36,303 nt of DNA, from assembly GCA_023853785.1 (NCBI GenBank), contig JAJIRX010000314.1:1-36303 (forward strand). The letters run 5' to 3'. The notes beneath the pieces were generated by a model that saw only the letters and a program-made list of their open reading frames with translations, was not told the origin of the DNA and searched no databases. Origin of the DNA: Psilocybe azurescens (taxonomy: Eukaryota > Basidiomycota > Agaricomycetes > Agaricales > Agrocybaceae). The position numbers and the translations under genes are program-made. Each line of letters opens with the position of its first letter. Position 1 is the stretch's first letter. This document shows positions 31,841 to 36,303 of this stretch, piece by piece.

Positions 31841-33960
31841 AGCGCATTGCACGAAAGCAATAGCGGCGCCGTTCAACATCATATTTTTCTCCTTGTTTTG
31901 GTTTCCTTTTCTTTATATTTATATATTTACCATTATACAATTGGTACACGTCGACGCAACATTGAGCAGTTTAAACTTTTATGAGATCTAACCGTAAGCG
32001 TCCAGTTGTTGGCTCTTGTTTGTTATATCACATTTAAATGCAAGCTCGAGCTCGAATGCCTTCGAGTGCATCCATTGTGTACCAACTCACGAATCTTGCT
32101 ATCCACACCCAAATGCGACAGGTCAACAACACCCTCAATAGAGCCCCTCTCACCCTTGCCTAGCCAATTTCAACACCTCTTCCAATCCCAACACTAGTCC
32201 CACTCAGTTTGTTAGTCCCTACTTCATCCCAAACGCACACGCACACGCACCCATACACACCCCTCCTATGTACAACCCATCTGCTAGAGTTTCCTGCGAT
32301 AGCACACGTTTGACGTGCAGGTAGGACAACCAGTTCACGTATCCAATATCATCTGACTCTTGCGTCCTTCCTTCAGTCTAACGAGTCTGACAAGGTCAAG
32401 CGGCAGGTGCGCTGTGAGAACTCCTGTCATGTCCAAGCGGATTGGGGGAGCAAATCACGCTAAGGTAAACATTGCTTGTTGGTGTGCCTGAAACTCTAAA
32501 TATGTGAAACGGTGGAGTCAATGGCAGGAATTAAAGATAGCAGGGAGGATGTCATGCCTACAGAATGTGTATGGCCAGATGAACTCTCCATCAAACTACA
32601 CCCCACGACATGACAAGCCTACTGTGTATGCCGAGTGAGATCAAGAGGTAACCTGGTACCCATGTACAATCAATGTAGCTTGCCACTCCCCACACCCATG
32701 CATGAACTGGAGCAAATGAACAAGATGGTGAGAATAAAAGTTGAGATTATAGGCAGTAAGACCTATGCATAATCATCTGATCTAAGTGTCCCATGCAAAT
32801 GTCAGGCAGGCAATGTCCAGAGGGAGAGTGAACCATATGGTTTCATGGAGTAAGTGAGGAGGAAGAGGGAGCAGGGTGTTGCTGCTCCAGAATGTCAAGA
32901 AAATCATGAGTATCTGAGAACTCCAGGTTTGAGATACACTCGGTACCGAGACACTCTGTGAGCTTGGACCACGATAAGAAATGAACATTAACATTTGTTC
33001 CTTGTTTCCAATCCGAGTCTACAGTTCCCTCCTTTTCACCCATTCAGAGTTCTGATCAAAATCTCGCCTATGTCCCTCAATATTGACAAATGTTGTCCTG
33101 CCTCTCTCTTTCATGAGTCTCCTCATCCCTCAATACGGCCTTTGAAGTTGGCATAGTTTCCAAGAAGTTTGGTTTATCGAGAATCATATGCATTTGTCAT
33201 TCATTAGAGAGTGGATTTCTGGTACGGATTCTGGGCCTGATTTCATTATGTGAGAGAGTGAGGACAGATGTGGGTGCCACTGATGTTGCAGAAGAACCAG
33301 TATCACAAATCACCAAACAGATGACTCAGCACATGGGCTGACTACACTGCAATCAGGGCTCTGTATTGCCTCATGAGAGTGCTAATCAGCTTGCATAGAG
33401 ATATGATTAGACACTCAGATGTGGCATTGGCAATGTGAGTAGACACTCAAAATCAATGTGATAGTTTTTCAGAAAATGAAGGGAAGAGAACAAACAAATA
33501 GAAAAACATTTGCTCAGTGATGGCACAACAGTCTAGACCAATGATCATGTGTAGACCTCCCCTAAACAATATCAAACACCAAAATGGGCAAGGTTATGGT
33601 GCTTGTGGGAGGTGGCTGTGCCTATCAGTGGCTATGCCCAGCAGCAGCTGTGTTGATCTCAGCCGTATTTAGTCAAATATTCTCACAGCTCCGCTTTTTG
33701 TTGGATTTACATAAGTCATTTTCTGTCCTTTCCTCATTCTTAATTGCTTGTCCCTTCCTCCTTTACATTCTCATTAGCATCTATACACATATGTAAGCCC
33801 TATATCATGTACTACTTAGCATTATTTTTCATAAAATATCACTGGTAGATCTGACCTGATCCCAACCTGATCACTTATTGATCAATCTATCCTATATCAT
33901 GGATAATTCAATTCTTTAACATGTTCTAATTTATTTATAGAGTTTAGTAATGTCTTTAAG
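31841..33960. other. No supported gene
   Basis: Starts with the AT-rich 3' region of the 7TM gene. A CA-rich stretch (cacacgcacacgcaccc) lies near 32233. Minus-strand text at 33043-32782 (VHFLSWSKLTECLG, FSDTHDFLDILEQQ) is open and protein-like and could be a retroelement fragment, but no motif supports that. Confidence 0.4.
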
Positions 33961-33963
33961 GAT

Positions 33964-35575
33964 ATGGATTTTGCATCTCTGTACAGCACATTTAATGAAG
34001 ATGAGACACAGATTTTAGTAATGATTTTATGTTCATTATGCAAAAGGCAAACTCTGACCAGGCATAGTATACAAAAGCGGCCTTGCAGATGTGTTGGACT
34101 TGAGAAGTGTTTTTGGATGATTGGAGCAAGATATATGCACCCTAATTGTGTCAGTGCCACAGGCAAAAATACAGTCACATTTATGAGTTGGGATTCTCAG
34201 ATCATTGCTGCCTTGCTACAGTCTTTGGCTACTGAATTCCCAGTTGTACTAACTCATAGAAGTGCACTATCTTCTCCTATACTTGCTCTTGAGCGTTGTC
34301 TATTTCAGAAAGGCATCGGTAGCAAACAGTTTGCTGGAATTATCAAGACTCTACACCTTCTCTATTTCGATCAGCTCCATCTCCAATACCTTTGAATGAT
34401 ATAGGATAATCAAGAAAAATACATCTGGGATAATTCTATGTTTGAGCCTTTTTCTGAATTTACAAATCCCAAGGGATATGCAGGATTTGTTCTATCATCA
34501 ATCTGGTTTTGAGATCTCTATGACCAATTTATTGAAAGTCATATGCCCTGAATTAACCAATATTCAGCAATGTTGACTGCAAGAGTGTGTGCAATTGATC
34601 ATTCACACAAAATTACCAAACACATTGTCCCAATCAATGGTGTTTCTGTTTTGTTGGTCTTTTGACAGTTACAAATGAATATGGAGAGATTCAAATAATA
34701 GCTCTTGTTGCAACTAAAGCACATGCCCAATTTGAAACAGCATTGCTTTTGATGAAACAGTCACTTGAGCTTTATGGACATCAAATGCCATCATTTTTTC
34801 ACTGATAATATGAGTGATAAAGCCTTCTTGGAGCATTGCTTTCCTTCACTGACAATCGATGTTGTTCCTGTTGATAAATATGCAAAATTTCCATTATTAA
34901 CTTTACCACTGGATATAAAAATTCACATCAAATCCAATGCTACCCAGATGATAGCTGCTCTAGCTTGCATACAGGAAAAGCTAGACACTATTTCTGAAGA
35001 CAAAAAATTGATGATAGGATTTGATATGGAATGGAATGTTGATCTCACACCTGGCCAATACAGAAATGAGACAACTGCTGTTGTTGCAATAGCCTTTGAA
35101 AGTGATATCTTCATTCTTCAAATAGCATCATTTACAAAAGTGAGAAAAATCCCACCAGCTCTGAGGAATATACTTGTCCAACCAAGAATTATCAAAGCTG
35201 GTCAACAGATTCAATCTGATCTCAAGCATCTCCAGAAAGAAGCAGGAATCAAAGATGAATTTCCAGGTGGCATTGATCTTGCTGCCTTTGCAAAAAAGTG
35301 TCATGTATCACCTAATGCAAAAGTTAGCTTAGCTGAACTATCAGCTCTAGTCCTAAACCATAGACTTGAAAGAAGGCAGAAATATGAATCAGCACTGAAT
35401 GGGACAATAGCAATCTTTCAAATGAGCAGATAAAGTATGTTGCATTAGCAGTACTTCTCACTCCCCACATATTCCCTAGGACTGGAGGGATTGAGAAAGA
35501 GAGTGAAGGGAATAGAGGGAATAGAGGGAATAGAGGGATTGAAGAGGGAATGAAGGAATTGGAGAGGGAATGGAG
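33964..35575 (+). pseudogene. DUF6729-like plus 3'-5' exonuclease fusion protein, decayed
   Basis: Abundant Agaricomycete proteins join a DUF6729-like region to a DEDD-type 3'-5' exonuclease; their role is unproven. 33964-34395 gives a Cys-rich start (CSLCKR), then LEKCFWMIGARYMHPNC and FMSWDSQIIAALLQSL, with His where a Cys is expected in the ribbon. 34400-34760 continues in pieces with stops (KGYAGFVLSSIWF, ARVCAIDHSHKITKHI). 34765-35433 holds FFTDNMSDKAFLEHCFPSL and the nuclease. Exo I is FDMEW (Asp and Glu, 35023-35031). Exo II is QQIQSDLKHL (Asp at 35218). Near 35398 a one-base shift moves the Exo III region out of frame (SNEQIKYVALAVL), and the expected Asp after YxxL is Ala. The nuclease is therefore dead. 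An alternative reading is a fragment of a larger mobile element. Confidence 0.65.
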
Positions 35576-35605
35576 AGGGAATAAAGGGGAATGAAGAGGA
35601 ATAGA
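35507..35605. repeat. GGGAATAGA microsatellite and degenerate relatives
   Basis: Three to four tandem copies of gggaataga followed by gagggaat and ggaatgaag variants. The array overlaps the out-of-frame tail of the exonuclease relic. Confidence 0.7.
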
Positions 35606-35804
35606 GTTATTTATAGCTAATACAGTAATAAAGTGGAATTCCCACAGCTTGAAGCTGAGTGAAAAAACAATTTCCCACACCTTTAGGCTGAATATAAAAA
35701 TAGATTTACACAGTTACCACTACTATCATACATCTACTATACACTGCTTATATAATCCTTATATCATACACCTACTGTACACTGCTTATATAATCTACCC
35801 TGTA

Positions 35805-36303
35805 TCATTGGATTCCAACTAGAATATTTTAATCTATCAATCTTAGTGTAAATTCATGAGTGCAATATAATATATTAATAACTATATACTACATTATTAT
35901 CTACATGCAAAGTCCATTGTAACAAAATAAAATAAAAATAAAAAACATAACAGAGTAAAAGATGGGTGGAGGGTATATACTTGGGTTAAATGAACAAACA
36001 AACACATAAATGTAAAAGAAAATGAGAGAACAAAAGAAAAAAAGTGAAAATTTTTTAAAAAAGGGTGGCGGACAGGTGGTCATATCAGTCATACATGCCG
36101 TCGTTGTGGTGGGCGTGGTACACATCCGCCATACGCATCGCCGTCCTGCTTGTGTCCGTTGTGGCTGTCATGTGTGGCCGTCGTACTAGGTGTCGTACAT
36201 GTCATTGTCATTGTCTTTGCGGCCATTGTGGGTGCCGTACGCCGGTGTCGTACTCAGTGCTGTGTGTGTGTCGTCGTCGTGGCCGCTGTGCTTTTGTATG
36301 TGT
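35805..36303 (+). repeat. Dispersed composite repeat, copy 2 (runs off the window)
   Basis: ggattccaactagaatattttaatc, then tgcaatataatatattaat, aactatatactacattatta, then taaaataaaaataaaa, a purine-rich stretch and finally gtcgttgtggtggg GT-rich DNA. The order and orientation match 18920-19200. The right boundary is beyond 36303. Confidence 0.75.

Noticed and set aside
32782..33043. Retroelement polyprotein on the minus strand
   Set aside because: Protein-like text without protease, integrase or RT motifs; evidence too thin.

Overview
The window looks like a basidiomycete (Agaricomycete-type) nuclear genome. The clues are short GT-AG introns of about 50 bp, a many-exon cytochrome P450, a seven-helix membrane protein of the fungal type, F-box-like genes with degenerate copies, an extracellular cupredoxin gene, and a large load of broken mobile elements. 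I cannot name the species. Coding density is low. Only two genes look intact or nearly so: the P450 (minus strand, about 22359-24571, 12 exons) and the 7TM protein (plus strand, 30527-31840, 6 exons, 351 aa, every junction in frame).

Layout. 1-4570 is a nest of elements. A decayed Penelope-like reverse transcriptase (about 300-1950, plus) has a small LTR element inserted after it (1953-3324, minus). That element has 96/100-bp LTRs and carries only a Copia-type gag. Beyond it, a segment holds a complete-looking type I hammerhead ribozyme (4408-4482, plus) flanked by two perfect G-quadruplex motifs. 4570-8000 is mostly non-coding and holds the first copy of a duplicated repeat. 8000-14000 is an F-box-like gene cluster (two plus-strand copies and one inverted fragment), together with a truncated cupredoxin gene and a foldback element containing a Tc1/mariner-type helix-turn-helix relic. 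14000-22200 has almost no recognisable genes; it is built of minisatellite-like arrays of three kinds and a dispersed AT/GC-composite repeat. 22200-24600 holds the P450 and a short TATA-driven ORF that meets its 3' end. 24600-30500 has a second Tc1-type relic and a degraded Q/G/P-rich gene. 30500-31840 is the 7TM gene. 33960-35570 is a relic of a fungal gene joining a DUF6729-like region to a 3'-5' exonuclease domain. 35800-36303 is a second copy of the dispersed composite repeat.

The best candidate for an unusual system is the pairing, on one strand, of a Penelope-like reverse transcriptase with a hammerhead ribozyme and telomere-like G-rich tracts. This fits an endonuclease-lacking Penelope-like retroelement whose RNA is self-cleaved. 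The gag-only LTR element nested in it and the DUF6729-exonuclease relic are the next most interesting. Exon junctions were worked out by hand from reading frame and GT-AG sites; no database search was possible.
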